In this document: in pieces, positions 39,240 to 50,571 of the stretch
Layout of the letters: each line of letters begins with the position of its first letter
Numbering within the stretch: the first letter of the stretch is position 1
Origin: Leeia oryzae DSM 17879
GTDB taxonomy: Bacteria > Pseudomonadota > Gammaproteobacteria > Burkholderiales > Leeiaceae
DNA: 64,000 nt
NCBI RefSeq assembly: GCF_000376945.1
Contig: NZ_AQXU01000025.1
Location: 873,982 to 937,981, forward strand
Reading direction: 5' to 3'
Notes under the pieces: generated by a model
What the model was told of the DNA's origin: nothing
The model's input: the letters and a program-made list of their open reading frames with translations, nothing else
The model's database searches: none
Program-made: the position numbers and the translations under genes

Positions 39240-40163
39240 CTAAGGCAGCTTCCTGATTCTTTCCTGCCATTCAGTTTGACGGAGTGCCTCCGTGAGAAAA
39301 TCGACAAACGCACGCACTTTGGGCGGGGTCAGTCTTGTGTGTGCATAGTAAACATGAATGGCGCCTACCGGGCTAGGCAAGTCGGGTAGCACCTGCACCA
39401 ACCGGCCCGCATCCAGATGCGGCAGGACATGATGCGCGCCTAGCCTGGCCAGCCCCATGCCAGCAAGTGCTGCATCCAGAACGGCATCGAGGTCAGACAA
39501 TATCAAGCGGCCATCGACTGGCGCCGTCACGGTTTCCCCGCCTACACGAAAATCCCAGCTTCTTAAGCGTCCTGTAGTGGCTGATCGCAAGCGAATGCAA
39601 TCATGCCGTGCCAAATCTTCTATCGTCTCTGGCTGGCCATGTCGCGCCAAATACGACGGCGCCGCGACGGTCAGCAGTTTGAGGGGCACCAATTGCCGCG
39701 CGACCACATTGGCGTCCTCCGTGACACCAGCCCCAATCGCGGCATCATAATTTTCCCGCACTAGGTCTACGTAGCGGTTCTCAAAGCTCCAGTCCAGCCG
39801 GATACTTGGATAGCGCGCTAAAAACGCCGGTAGTAACGGCAAGATATACTGGCGTGCAAAACCTGGCGCAACACTCACTCGCAACGTGCCGGCGGGCTGA
39901 GCATCCCGTTCTGTGAGCGACACCAGCGCCTGTGCCAACTGACGGGCCGGGGCAGAGGTTTCCATATACAAACGCTCGCCAGCCTCCGTCAGCGTCAGAT
40001 GGCGCGTACTGCGCTGAAACAGCCTCGTCCCCAGATCTCGCTCGAGCTTGGCCACATGCTTGCTGACAGCAGCAGGCGTTAGTCCCAGCAAATTCGCCGC
40101 AGACGAGAAACTCCCCATTTCCACTGTCTTGAGAAAACTTTCCAGGCTGCGCAGATCGTTCAT
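39240..40163 (-). CDS. LysR-family regulator of the quinone reductase pair
   Basis: A 307-residue LysR protein of the CrgA/DmlR-like subgroup: MNDLRSLESFLKTVEMGSFSSAANLLGLTPAAVSKHV (in parts) is the helix-turn-helix region and the effector domain starts near 90. The ATG at 40163 is preceded by GGAA and matches the usual subgroup start; a GTG at 40196 and an ATG at 40172 are also in frame. It is divergent from a flavodoxin-fold reductase gene and an NmrA-like gene, and regulators of this type typically control such oxidoreductases in response to quinones or aldehydes. Confidence 0.84.
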   Translation of the reverse strand: MNDLRSLESFLKTVEMGSFSSAANLLGLTPAAVSKHVAKLERDLGTRLFQRSTRHLTLTEAGERLYMETSAPARQLAQALVSLTERDAQPAGTLRVSVAPGFARQYILPLLPAFLARYPSIRLDWSFENRYVDLVRENYDAAIGAGVTEDANVVARQLVPLKLLTVAAPSYLARHGQPETIEDLARHDCIRLRSATTGRLRSWDFRVGGETVTAPVDGRLILSDLDAVLDAALAGMGLARLGAHHVLPHLDAGRLVQVLPDLPSPVGAIHVYYAHTRLTPPKVRAFVDFLTEALRQTEWQERIRKLP

Positions 40164-40270
40164 GAAATTCATTCCAATTCGTTGAAATATATTCACCAGA
40201 TTACAGACTAATCAGATCGAATAAAAGTACCTAGAATGGTAGCCATATCAACACTTTTCTGGAAACTGTC

Positions 40271-40801
40271 GTGAACCCAAATCGAATTCTGCTCGTGTAT
40301 GCACACCGCCATCCAGCATCCTCGGTCATCAACAAAGCGCTGCTTGGGGTGGCCAATCAACTGAGTAACGTAACCGTGCATGATCTGATGTCGCGTTACC
40401 CGGACTATCAAATCGACGTAGCCCAAGAACAGCAGTTACTGCTGAACCACGATGTCATCGTGCTGCAGTTTCCATTTTATTGGTACAGCACACCGGCCAT
40501 TCTCAAAGAATGGCTGGATGCCGTATTGAGCTACGGCTTTGCCTATGGCTCAGGCGGGGACAAACTGCGTGGCAAGCGCCTGATGATCGCCACGACAACC
40601 GGTGGACCCGCCGATGCCTATCAGGCAGGCGGTTACAACCAATTTACCTTAAGCGAACTGTTAAGACCGCTGCAGGCAACCGCCAATCTCGCCGGCATGA
40701 ACTATCTACCCATTTTTTCCGCAAGTGGCGTAAGACAGCTTGACCCGGCAGGAATCGATCACGTGTTAACGGCTTACCATGCCCGGCTAAGCTCACTGTA
40801 A
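40271..40801 (+). CDS. Flavodoxin-fold NAD(P)H quinone oxidoreductase (KefF/MdaB-like)
   Basis: A 176-residue flavodoxin-like-fold protein. RILLVYAHRHPASSVINKAL is the FMN phosphate-binding start and LQFPFYWYSTPAILKEWLDAVL the diagnostic quinone-reductase segment. TTTGGPADAYQAGGYNQFTL completes the family pattern. It begins with GTG after a GGAA. It should reduce quinones by two electrons, either for detoxification or as an ancillary subunit. It shares an operon with the NmrA-like gene 26 bases on. Confidence 0.83.
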   Translation: MNPNRILLVYAHRHPASSVINKALLGVANQLSNVTVHDLMSRYPDYQIDVAQEQQLLLNHDVIVLQFPFYWYSTPAILKEWLDAVLSYGFAYGSGGDKLRGKRLMIATTTGGPADAYQAGGYNQFTLSELLRPLQATANLAGMNYLPIFSASGVRQLDPAGIDHVLTAYHARLSSL

Positions 40802-40827
40802 TCAGCATCTACCCTTAGGAGAACAAC

Positions 40828-41679
40828 ATGTCCAATACCATTCTCATTACCGGTGCCAGCGGTACCATTGGCCGCGAACTGACAACCGTCCTCAAAGCCA
40901 GACATGTCCAACTGGTGATCGGCTCATCATCAGGAAAAACCGTCGCGGGGCTCGAGACTCGCCGGACCGATTTCAGCGATCCAGACGGTTTGATACAAGC
41001 CTTCCAGGGCATTGATACCCTGTTTTTACTCTTGCCGTTGCAGTCCAACATGCTGGAACTCGCGCGGAACGCGGTGACTGCCGCCAAGGCTGCAGGTGTG
41101 CGGCATATCGTCCGCTCGTCTGGCGCAGGGGCCGACCCATCCAGCCCATTTGCTATTGCAAAGGTGCAAGGCGAGATCGACCAATTGGTCATCAACTCAG
41201 GCATCGCATACACGCTGACGCGCCCCAACAATTTTATGCAAAACTATGTGAATTTTTACGGTGGCATGTTACGCAGTGGCGCGCTGTATCTTGCTCAGGG
41301 TGATGGCGCCATCTCACTGATTGACGCCCGGGACATCGCCGCCGCAAACGCAGCAATCTTGCTCGATCCCGCCAGTCATGCTGGTAAGCACTACACGCTC
41401 ACCGGCGCACAAGCGCTCACGAACACAGAAGTTGCAGCGCAAGTGGGTGCCGCAACCGGTAAGTCCATCCAGTATGTGGCCGTCTCGGACAATGCAGCCG
41501 AAAGCGCGATGCGCGACATAGGCATGGATACATGGAGCATCGAGATCATGACCAGCCTGAACCAGATTATCACCGCAGGCTACGCCGCCGCCGTGAGTGA
41601 CGATCTATCCCGGCTGATTCAGCAGCCAGCCCGCAGCTTCCAGGCCTTTGTTTCGGAGCACACAGCCGTATGGCAATAG
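40828..41679 (+). CDS. NmrA-like NAD(P)-binding protein (QorB-type)
   Basis: A 283-residue atypical short-chain-dehydrogenase-fold protein. ILITGASGTIGRELTTVL is the dinucleotide-binding motif, followed by HIVRSSGAGAD and LTRPNNFMQNYVNFYG, as in NmrA/QorB/YtfG proteins that bind NAD(P)H. AGGAG precedes the ATG. With the flavodoxin-fold reductase it forms a small redox-stress operon, probably under the divergent LysR regulator. Whether it is a catalytic quinone reductase or a redox sensor cannot be decided. Confidence 0.83.
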   Translation: MSNTILITGASGTIGRELTTVLKARHVQLVIGSSSGKTVAGLETRRTDFSDPDGLIQAFQGIDTLFLLLPLQSNMLELARNAVTAAKAAGVRHIVRSSGAGADPSSPFAIAKVQGEIDQLVINSGIAYTLTRPNNFMQNYVNFYGGMLRSGALYLAQGDGAISLIDARDIAAANAAILLDPASHAGKHYTLTGAQALTNTEVAAQVGAATGKSIQYVAVSDNAAESAMRDIGMDTWSIEIMTSLNQIITAGYAAAVSDDLSRLIQQPARSFQAFVSEHTAVWQ

Positions 41680-41925
41680 CCTAACCACCGCCGCGTCTGT
41701 ATGTCCAAACAGATATGTGCACCGGTGTGTTCATCCATCCAACCACAGCCTGCCGGTTTAGCATGGCTGGCCGTGGCTTGGTGATTCACGCGTTGGTTCG
41801 CCTACCAAAGCACCAGCAAAGCGGCAAAGTTCAAACTGAATGTCATTCATGTTTAATGCATTTATTTGTCATTCGCCAGCAGGACGCTTAAAGTAAGCAC
41901 ATCTCAATGTACGCTAAGATCATGT

Positions 41926-42705
41926 ATGGCCAACAAACCATGGACCAGAGCAGAAGTTCTCATCGCCATTAACCTGTACTGCCAACTCCCCTTTGGGCAA
42001 TTCACCCAAGGCAACAGCACCATCAAGAAAATCGCACCGCTACTGGGCAGAACCCCGTCTTCATTGGCCATGAAACTCTGTAACCTCGCCAGCCTAGACC
42101 CCGTCATCACCAGCACTGGCCGCAAAGGGCTAGAAGGTGCCTCCAAACTCGACAAAACCACTTGGGAAGAATTCATAGCAAACCCAGACGCCATCGGCTA
42201 TGAAAGTCAACTACTGGTAGATCAACTCACAGGGCAGAGCAGCGACATCACCGAAGTAGCAACAGAAGACGAACACACCACCGACTACAGCGCAGACACC
42301 ATCAGCACCACCGTGCAAGTTCGGGTGCGGCAATCCTTTTTCCGCAAAAGTATTCTCAGCAGCTACAACAACCAATGCTGCATGACCGGTATTTCCGAAC
42401 CCCGCTTACTCATCGCCAGCCACATCGTCCCATGGAAAGACAACCCTAAACAGCGCCTCAACCCCGCCAATGGCCTCTGCCTATCCGCCCTGCACGACAA
42501 AGCCTTTGATATCGGCTTAATCACCGTCACCCCAGACTATCTCATCCAAGTATCACCAGCCTTACGCAGCCAAGCCCAAAACGGTATCGCCAAAGATTAC
42601 CTACTGGGTTTGCATGGTCAAAAAATCACCATGCCGAGCAAGTTCGCACCCCATCGGGATTTCTTGGCCTATCACCAAGAACATGTGTTTCGGCAAAGTG
42701 AATAA
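41926..42705 (+). CDS. HNH endonuclease
   Basis: A 259-residue protein with a C-terminal HNH nuclease domain: CCMTGISEPRLLIASHIVPW (about 152-171), then NPANGLCLSALHDKAFD (about 179-195), supplying the histidine, asparagine and histidine of the motif. The N-terminal part (WTRAEVLIAINLYCQLPFG ... IKKIAPLLGRTPSSLAMKLCNLASLD) looks like a small helical DNA-binding module seen in restriction-type HNH proteins. The ATG at 41926 is used. It is the first gene of a more AT-rich accessory patch. Defence by DNA cleavage is a plausible role, without a visible methylase partner. Confidence 0.82.
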   Translation: MANKPWTRAEVLIAINLYCQLPFGQFTQGNSTIKKIAPLLGRTPSSLAMKLCNLASLDPVITSTGRKGLEGASKLDKTTWEEFIANPDAIGYESQLLVDQLTGQSSDITEVATEDEHTTDYSADTISTTVQVRVRQSFFRKSILSSYNNQCCMTGISEPRLLIASHIVPWKDNPKQRLNPANGLCLSALHDKAFDIGLITVTPDYLIQVSPALRSQAQNGIAKDYLLGLHGQKITMPSKFAPHRDFLAYHQEHVFRQSE

Positions 42706-42742
42706 TCACCTTGACGCTATCTTAATCACCTTGACGCTATCT
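42703..42742. repeat. Perfect 20-bp tandem duplication at the end of the HNH gene
   Basis: TAATCACCTTGACGCTATCT occurs twice head to tail (42703-42722 and 42723-42742). The first copy contains the HNH stop codon, so the duplication changes only the untranslated tail. Confidence 0.95.
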
Positions 42743-42793
42743 GCTTAATGAACCAGGCTAAACTCATCGTTTACGATATGTGAAAGCCAAGTC

Positions 42794-43045
42794 ATGCAAG
42801 CGCAACAATTCCAGCTGTTGGCCGCATACCTGCTCAAAACCCACTATGGATTGATGCTGACAGATACCACCCTATGTGAGGACTATCCACAGGGAATTGA
42901 TGATGGGGATCACGTGTTTGCCATTATCAACCGACTGGCAGAGAAATTTGATTTAGTGCGTGTGGACAACATCACCAACCAGTGTCTCACTGCAATGGAT
43001 GAAACAGAAGCACTTGAAAATCTTTGCATTGCTATTACCCGCTAA
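42794..43045 (+). CDS. CbtA/YeeV-family toxin homologue
   Basis: An 83-residue protein that matches the core of the type IV toxin CbtA (YeeV/YkfI/YpjF family): LLKTHYGLMLTDTTL resembles LLDQHYGLTLNDTPF of CbtA, and INRLAEKFDLVRVD resembles VNFLVEKYALVRTD, with the same spacing. CbtA binds FtsZ and MreB and blocks cell shape and division. This copy is shorter than CbtA (about 124) at both ends. No CbeA-type antitoxin gene lies upstream, where it is normally found. Identification rests on my recall of the CbtA sequence, not a search. Confidence 0.65.
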   Translation: MQAQQFQLLAAYLLKTHYGLMLTDTTLCEDYPQGIDDGDHVFAIINRLAEKFDLVRVDNITNQCLTAMDETEALENLCIAITR

Positions 43046-43144
43046 GCTGTAAAAGTCGTGCAAAGACAAACGAAAAAACTTCAGACTCGAACGCAAAGTG
43101 TCACTCATAAATGGGGGTCATCATGTGCGTCACTCGATGTTTAT

Positions 43145-44173
43145 TCAGACTAAAGCTTTCCCTCTTTGCAAGATTCGATCAAAGCTATATACATGCTCTG
43201 ACGGACTTTCTTCGCAACGACCCACCAAGCGATTTGGAAACTGTTTCCCTCCATCACGGAGTAGAATTTTACCAGTACACTTGGGGCATTGTGCGCTATA
43301 ACGGACAAGACGAATTTCTTTTTTTGCAGAACTGTGATGATCTGACGCTGTAGCGAGTTCTAACTGGGCGTTATCTTCTTTAAGCGCAAAAAAGGTACTT
43401 GGTGCCATGATGATTCGCCAATCAGCCAACTGAATGATCGGTTTGATCGTCCACCACCCAAAAAATGCAATGACAGAGGTGGGAAGTAGCCATTTGATAA
43501 TTTCAAGCGCGTTATGGCTCAGATACATTGAACTGAAATAAGCAGATGCCAAGGTAAGTGCAATGATGATCAAATTTAAGAAGTAATACCCTAGGAACAG
43601 CCACTTCCGCCAGCCGGCAAGTTTGTAACTGGTCTTGAATAATTTTCTGGCCCACCAAGCCGGGATCACCTGAGTATCTAGGATATAGACGATCTCATCT
43701 TTCGTTCGCTGATGGCTTGCCGTATCCTCAGCACCCTGTTGATTCACCTCGAAACATTCAAAGTAATACTTTGACGTATGCCCTTGGCCGCCTGGACTGG
43801 TTTGCTTTCTTGGAAGGCAGTACCACTTCCGTCCTTGACCCCGTGCCCTTTTCTGCATGCCTTCTGCATGCTGATTTTCAAAGTCTTTTAACTTATCCCA
43901 GATCGGACTCATCCAGCGAGAAGGTTCTTTCCCCGACACTTTTCCATCTGCATACAACTGTAATTGTTCGGCTTCATATCTGGATTGTGCTTTCCCGTCC
44001 TTAATCCGCTGGATTTCCACCCGTAACCACTGTTGAAGTACCTGATAAGGTTTAGTTGGAAGTCCTAGATAGTCTACAAATTCCAGCAAGGTTTCGAGAC
44101 CTTCAAGATATCCGTTGCCCATGCTGTTTTCCTGGTTTTTATCATTTTCCATAATAAGATCAATATCTTGCAT
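43145..44173 (-). CDS. Membrane protein with C-terminal zinc ribbon, unknown function
   Basis: A 342-residue protein I do not recognise. The N-terminal half is soluble and charged. Two membrane segments lie at about 200-225 and 232-255 (LFLGYYFLNLIIIALTLASA; LLPTSVIAFFGWWTIKPII). A C-terminal CPKC ... GRCEESPSEH region looks like a zinc ribbon (CxxC...C...H). In-frame ATGs at 44173, 44152 and 44122 are possible; the last has AGGA at good spacing. It is alone on the minus strand within the accessory patch. Defence systems often contain membrane effectors with small zinc domains, but nothing shows this directly. Confidence 0.7.
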   Translation of the reverse strand: MQDIDLIMENDKNQENSMGNGYLEGLETLLEFVDYLGLPTKPYQVLQQWLRVEIQRIKDGKAQSRYEAEQLQLYADGKVSGKEPSRWMSPIWDKLKDFENQHAEGMQKRARGQGRKWYCLPRKQTSPGGQGHTSKYYFECFEVNQQGAEDTASHQRTKDEIVYILDTQVIPAWWARKLFKTSYKLAGWRKWLFLGYYFLNLIIIALTLASAYFSSMYLSHNALEIIKWLLPTSVIAFFGWWTIKPIIQLADWRIIMAPSTFFALKEDNAQLELATASDHHSSAKKEIRLVRYSAQCPKCTGKILLRDGGKQFPNRLVGRCEESPSEHVYSFDRILQRGKALV

Positions 44174-44268
44174 ATCAGTCTCGAACAGTTGTATGAGGGT
44201 TTCGGACTATTCTAATCGCATATTCATGCATACGCTAACTCCTAAGTTAACCCAAGAGGAGTTGTGAC

Positions 44269-45111
44269 ATGGACATCAGTAACCCAATGATTACTTTTGC
44301 ATTAGCCGAAGATGGAAGAATGGTGCACGTGGAAGATGTGCCAACGGGTATTGATTGCAGGTGTGTTTGCCCTGGCTGTAAACACAGATTGATCGCAAAG
44401 AATGCCGGGCGAGAAAAAGCCCATCATTTTGCGCATGAAACGGGATCACACGCTGAAAAGTGTGCAGAAACAGCACTGCATCAGGCTGCAAAACAAGTCG
44501 TGCAAGATTACAAGTGGTTAGCTGCTCCTGAAGATAGTACACATCAGCAGCCAACCGGCAACATGCACTTCTCAAAGGTAATACTGGAACATCGGATGAC
44601 CTCTGTCCTCGGGGAAGTAATCGTTGACTGCTTTGCCATCGCAGAGGGTGAGCCTATTGCCATAGAAATTGCTGTTCATCACAAGGTTGATGAAATCAAA
44701 ACAGACAAACTAAAGCATTTAAGTATCCGAACTCTCGAAATTGATCTGAAAGATATGGTGAGCCTTCCCTGGACTTGGTCAGATCTCGAAGAGGCCGTTT
44801 TAATGGACGTGAATCGCCGATATTGGGTTGAACAGGAAGCGGAGCCATCAGTACCCACGCCCCAAATCACAGCACCCGCTTGGCAGCCTTTGACTTTTAC
44901 GATTTGCGGCGCAAGCGTTTGGGTCGATAAACTCCCTTATAACTACAAAGTGAAACATCGCTTTAATGAAGATGTGAGAAAAGTTGTCGAACCGATTTGC
45001 CGGGGCAGGGGACACTGGGAGGGTAGATATCGCAACTGGATTATTTTCGAACAGTTTATACAGCAAGTGGTGAGTGAACTGCAAGCCTGTCAGCAGCAGT
45101 CTTCAAAATAA
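44269..45111 (+). CDS. CoiA-like nuclease with N-terminal zinc finger
   Basis: A 280-residue protein resembling the competence protein CoiA. The N-terminal zinc-binding region has C30, C32, C34, C37 (CRCVCPGC) and H53/H56 (AHHFAH), the typical CoiA opening that ends in HFAH. The central domain looks like a PD-(D/E)xK nuclease core: D120 in GEVIVDCFAI, E133 in IAIEIAVHHK and lysines at 144-149. AGAGGAG precedes the ATG. No competence genes are nearby; the neighbours suggest a mobile or defensive setting. The assignment to the CoiA superfamily is from motifs only. Confidence 0.72.
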   Translation: MDISNPMITFALAEDGRMVHVEDVPTGIDCRCVCPGCKHRLIAKNAGREKAHHFAHETGSHAEKCAETALHQAAKQVVQDYKWLAAPEDSTHQQPTGNMHFSKVILEHRMTSVLGEVIVDCFAIAEGEPIAIEIAVHHKVDEIKTDKLKHLSIRTLEIDLKDMVSLPWTWSDLEEAVLMDVNRRYWVEQEAEPSVPTPQITAPAWQPLTFTICGASVWVDKLPYNYKVKHRFNEDVRKVVEPICRGRGHWEGRYRNWIIFEQFIQQVVSELQACQQQSSK

Positions 45112-45406
45112 CTTGGTCAGCGGGCACCGGTGATTCAGGAGGTAGGGTGGAGCAATATCAAATAACCTTGGTCGGGCAAGATTCATTGCACTCCAAGGTG
45201 TAGGGCTGGCGAGTATTGAAGTCGTATCAAGATTAATAACCAGGATTGGCTGTTTTCAAAGCGTATTGGCGGGGTGGTACAAGCCTTTGTGATAAGTCTT
45301 CATTTATGTCGCGGCTTCCTTCCGTGGTTGCACTCTACAGATTACAGGATTGTAGTATGCTGGGTAGATATTTAATATTTCGTAGCACTTGGTGGAAGAT
45401 GACTAG
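45112..45406. other. Intergenic region in the accessory patch
   Basis: About 295 bases between the CoiA-like and HEPN-like genes. No open frame, strong hairpin or repeat stands out. The sequence is AT-rich near 45340-45400, where the promoter of the next gene should be. Confidence 0.4.
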
Positions 45407-46123
45407 ATGAGCGAGTCTTTTGATGATTCTGAGATCGATGCGTGTGATGCGCTGCGGAGTGCAGATTCCGTCTGGGAGCCCGATGAGAGAAATGCATTTT
45501 TTGCTTCAAGTAGACCGAAGCATAAGTATGTTTCATTGGCTGTTCGTCAACAGACCGTTGCTGGTTTCAAACTTGATAATGCCGTTCCTCTCGATATTCG
45601 TGTGCATTTCGAAACCGCGAAAAACCTGTATCTATATGCCTGGTTTGTGTATCGCTTTCATCCCATTGCTGAACATCATGCCTTAGTGTCACTGGAGTTT
45701 GCCTTAAAAGAACGTCTAATGCTTCTCCATGTCGAGAATGGCAAAAAAGCCACAAGAGGACTTTCTGATTTGTTGAAAGAAGCTGCCTCCCGTCAGTTGA
45801 TCCGTAATGAAAGCTTCACCCACCGGCGACAATGGGCGCTGACGCGAGCCAAAGGACGTATAACACATCAGAAAATCGATCAAATGATTAGTTCAGGTCT
45901 GGATTTCATTTCTTATCCGGAGGAAGAGGTAATCTTGACTCCCGAGGAACTCGAATTTGATTGGCTGAATCATCTTATAGCGTTGATCCCAAAAATTCGT
46001 AACGGCTATGCACATGGCTCAAGCACACTGGATCCGACTGTATTGTTCACCTTTGAAATTGTATGCGACATGATTAATCAGTTATTTACTGAGGTACAAA
46101 CATATACCAAGCAGGATGAATAA
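45407..46123 (+). CDS. Protein with a HEPN-type RxxxxH motif, unknown function
   Basis: A 238-residue, probably all-helical protein not assignable to a named family. Near the C-terminus KIRNGYAHGSS carries R198-x4-H203, the catalytic motif of HEPN ribonucleases (toxins, abortive-infection proteins). An upstream helix, SLEFALKERLMLLH, also fits the HEPN layout. No membrane segment or signal peptide. A HEPN toxin would usually be paired with a nucleotidyltransferase antitoxin, and none is encoded next to it. GGAAG precedes the ATG. It is the last gene of the accessory patch before gyrB. Confidence 0.62.
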   Translation: MSESFDDSEIDACDALRSADSVWEPDERNAFFASSRPKHKYVSLAVRQQTVAGFKLDNAVPLDIRVHFETAKNLYLYAWFVYRFHPIAEHHALVSLEFALKERLMLLHVENGKKATRGLSDLLKEAASRQLIRNESFTHRRQWALTRAKGRITHQKIDQMISSGLDFISYPEEEVILTPEELEFDWLNHLIALIPKIRNGYAHGSSTLDPTVLFTFEIVCDMINQLFTEVQTYTKQDE

Positions 46124-46307
46124 TCGTCGATATTTTCTAAAGATATGATCATGTTAAAACATCTTGGTCTGTTGGGCGCCTAGATCAGGCTTTACATCTC
46201 ATCACTAACCAATTTTTAGAATATCTAAAGGGTAAAAGATCAGACTTAGACACTTTCCAGCGCCTATCCGCTCTGGCTAAAAAGAAGGTTTTTTTATCTC
46301 GCAAATA

Positions 46308-46335
46308 AAATAGCCTCCAATTATGGAGGCTATTT
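46308..46335. terminator. Terminator between the accessory patch and gyrB
   Basis: AAATAGCCTCCA (46308-46319) and TGGAGGCTATTT (46324-46335) form a perfect 12-bp stem with an ATTA loop. On the minus strand it is followed by TTTTATTT, so it mainly terminates gyrB, which ends at 46415. Confidence 0.85.
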
Positions 46336-46414
46336 GCTACTCGAACTACTGACGGTAGAATCTCAAAAATCTAGAAAGTGAGAAAAATCTAGAGTTAGAC
46401 GAGATCCTACATCA

Positions 46415-48922
<2,508 letters not shown>

Positions 48923-49023
48923 TTAATCGTTTTCAGCCTGTTTTTAAAACAAAAGCTTTAAAATACAAATACTTAGCGTAGTTTTGAAGTGAGTAATTCC
49001 AACAAACCCACTTCAAGACCTCA

Positions 49024-50130
49024 CTAGATGCGCATTGGCATTACCACATAACGGAAGTTCTGGTTTTCCGGTTCGGTCACCAGTGCACTGCCGTTGCTGT
49101 CCGCCAGCGCCAGTTGCATCACGTCACTGCTGCTGTGGTTTAGTGCATCCAGCAGGTAGTTGATGTTAAAACCAATATCCAGAGCGTCATAACCGTATTC
49201 GATGTCCAGTTCTTCCTGGGCTTCTTCCTGCTCGTTGTTGGCAGACTGGATGCGCAGGGTGTTGTCAGACAGCATCACCCGTACGCCACGGAACTTCTCG
49301 TTAGACAGAATCGCTACCCGCTGCAGCGCTTGCAGCAAGACCAGCCGTTCAATACGGAAGATCTTGTTGTTGTGTAGCGGAATCACGCGGTTGTAATCCG
49401 GGAACTTGCCTTCAATCACTTTCGACAGCAGTTCGATCTTGCCAAAGCTGAAACGGATCTGGTTAGAACAAATTTCAATCTTGACCGGGTCATCCACGTC
49501 GTTCAGCTGTTTCACCAGTTCCAGTACGGTTTTACGTGGAATGATGGCTTCAGAGCGTGGGCTCTGGTTACCGGTTTCAGCTTCTACAAACGCCAGACGG
49601 TGTCCGTCTGTGGCTACCAGTTTGATCATGCCGCTTTCGCTGACCAGATACAAACCATTCAGGTAGTAACGGATATCCTGGTTGGCCATGGCGTATTGCA
49701 CTTTTTGCAGCAGGCTTTTCAGCGTGCTTTGGGCAATTTCCAGTGTCGTCAGCACGTCGCTGTTCATCTGCACTTGTGGCAAATCTTCTGCCGGCAAGGT
49801 GTGCAGGTTAAAACGGCTTTTGCCACTGCGAATGGTCAGCTTGTTGTTGTCGGTTTCCAGTTTTACCGGTTGGCTATCAGGCAATGCACGCAAGATGTCC
49901 AGTAGCTTTTTGGCGCTGGTGGTAAAGCGTACATCGTCACTCTGGTTGTCCAGGGTGTCGGTGGTCTGAATCTGGATTTCCAGATCCGTTCCCAGCATGC
50001 GTAAATTGCTACCTTGCTTCTCGATCAAGACGTTAGAAAGAATCGGCATGGTATGCCGTTTTTCTACAATACCGGTAACGGTTGCTAACGGTTTGATCAG
50101 TGCGTCTTTGCTTGCCTCGATAATTGCCAT
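49024..50130 (-). CDS. dnaN: DNA polymerase III sliding clamp (beta subunit)
   Basis: A 368-residue clamp with the three repeated domains of DnaN. Typical segments are RHTMPILSNVLIE near the N-terminus, LVATDGHRLAFVE in the middle and YVVMPMRI at the C-terminus. It encircles DNA and tethers polymerase III. It lies between dnaA and gyrB, with a 441-base gap on the dnaA side and 149 bases on the gyrB side. Confidence 0.97.
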   Translation of the reverse strand: MAIIEASKDALIKPLATVTGIVEKRHTMPILSNVLIEKQGSNLRMLGTDLEIQIQTTDTLDNQSDDVRFTTSAKKLLDILRALPDSQPVKLETDNNKLTIRSGKSRFNLHTLPAEDLPQVQMNSDVLTTLEIAQSTLKSLLQKVQYAMANQDIRYYLNGLYLVSESGMIKLVATDGHRLAFVEAETGNQSPRSEAIIPRKTVLELVKQLNDVDDPVKIEICSNQIRFSFGKIELLSKVIEGKFPDYNRVIPLHNNKIFRIERLVLLQALQRVAILSNEKFRGVRVMLSDNTLRIQSANNEQEEAQEELDIEYGYDALDIGFNINYLLDALNHSSSDVMQLALADSNGSALVTEPENQNFRYVVMPMRI

Positions 50131-50571
50131 ATCAAATAACCTTCTTTAAAAGATTTGATAATGATTAATAAGGGTAGAGCCTGTCTGTGGATAACCCATT
50201 TTAAACTTTATATTTCAAACACTTATCAGTACTTCAAACTTTGCCTGGGCTATGTTTCCAACCTGTGGATAATTTGTGACCGTTTTTTCACTTCCCGTTT
50301 ATCCTCGGGTTATGCACAAACTGTGCCGCAATTTATACACGCTCGCCAATCGTTGTTTGCGCCTGTTTTTACACCTGATAATCGCTATCTGGCGCCTTGG
50401 TTTTCTGCTTTCCGGCAAGTTCATCTGCTTGTCGGCAGTCAATCACCCAAGGTTTACAGTCACTGTGTACAACGACTCACCCTCTGGTTTCCTGCGGCGG
50501 GGTGCTTCCGCAAAGTCTGGTCATGCAATTGCTGCCGGTAGCCGGTGCCAGACCAGCTGCCAGCCTTACCT
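50131..50571. other. dnaA-dnaN intergenic region, candidate oriC
   Basis: A 441-base gene-free region with two exact DnaA boxes TGTGGATAA (50186-50194 and 50264-50272) and near-matches TTATGCACA (50310-50318) and TTATACACG (50333-50341). The part at 50195-50240 is AT-rich and could be the unwinding element. It also carries the dnaN promoter region. The dnaA-rpmH gap at 51970-52156 has a further near-box, TTATCCACC (52059-52067), so the origin could be on either side of dnaA. Confidence 0.65.

Noticed and set aside
43111-43353. 80-codon plus-strand frame after the toxin homologue
   Set aside because: It overlaps the 3' part of the membrane/zinc-ribbon gene on the other strand, which has the better coding signal and a zinc motif there.
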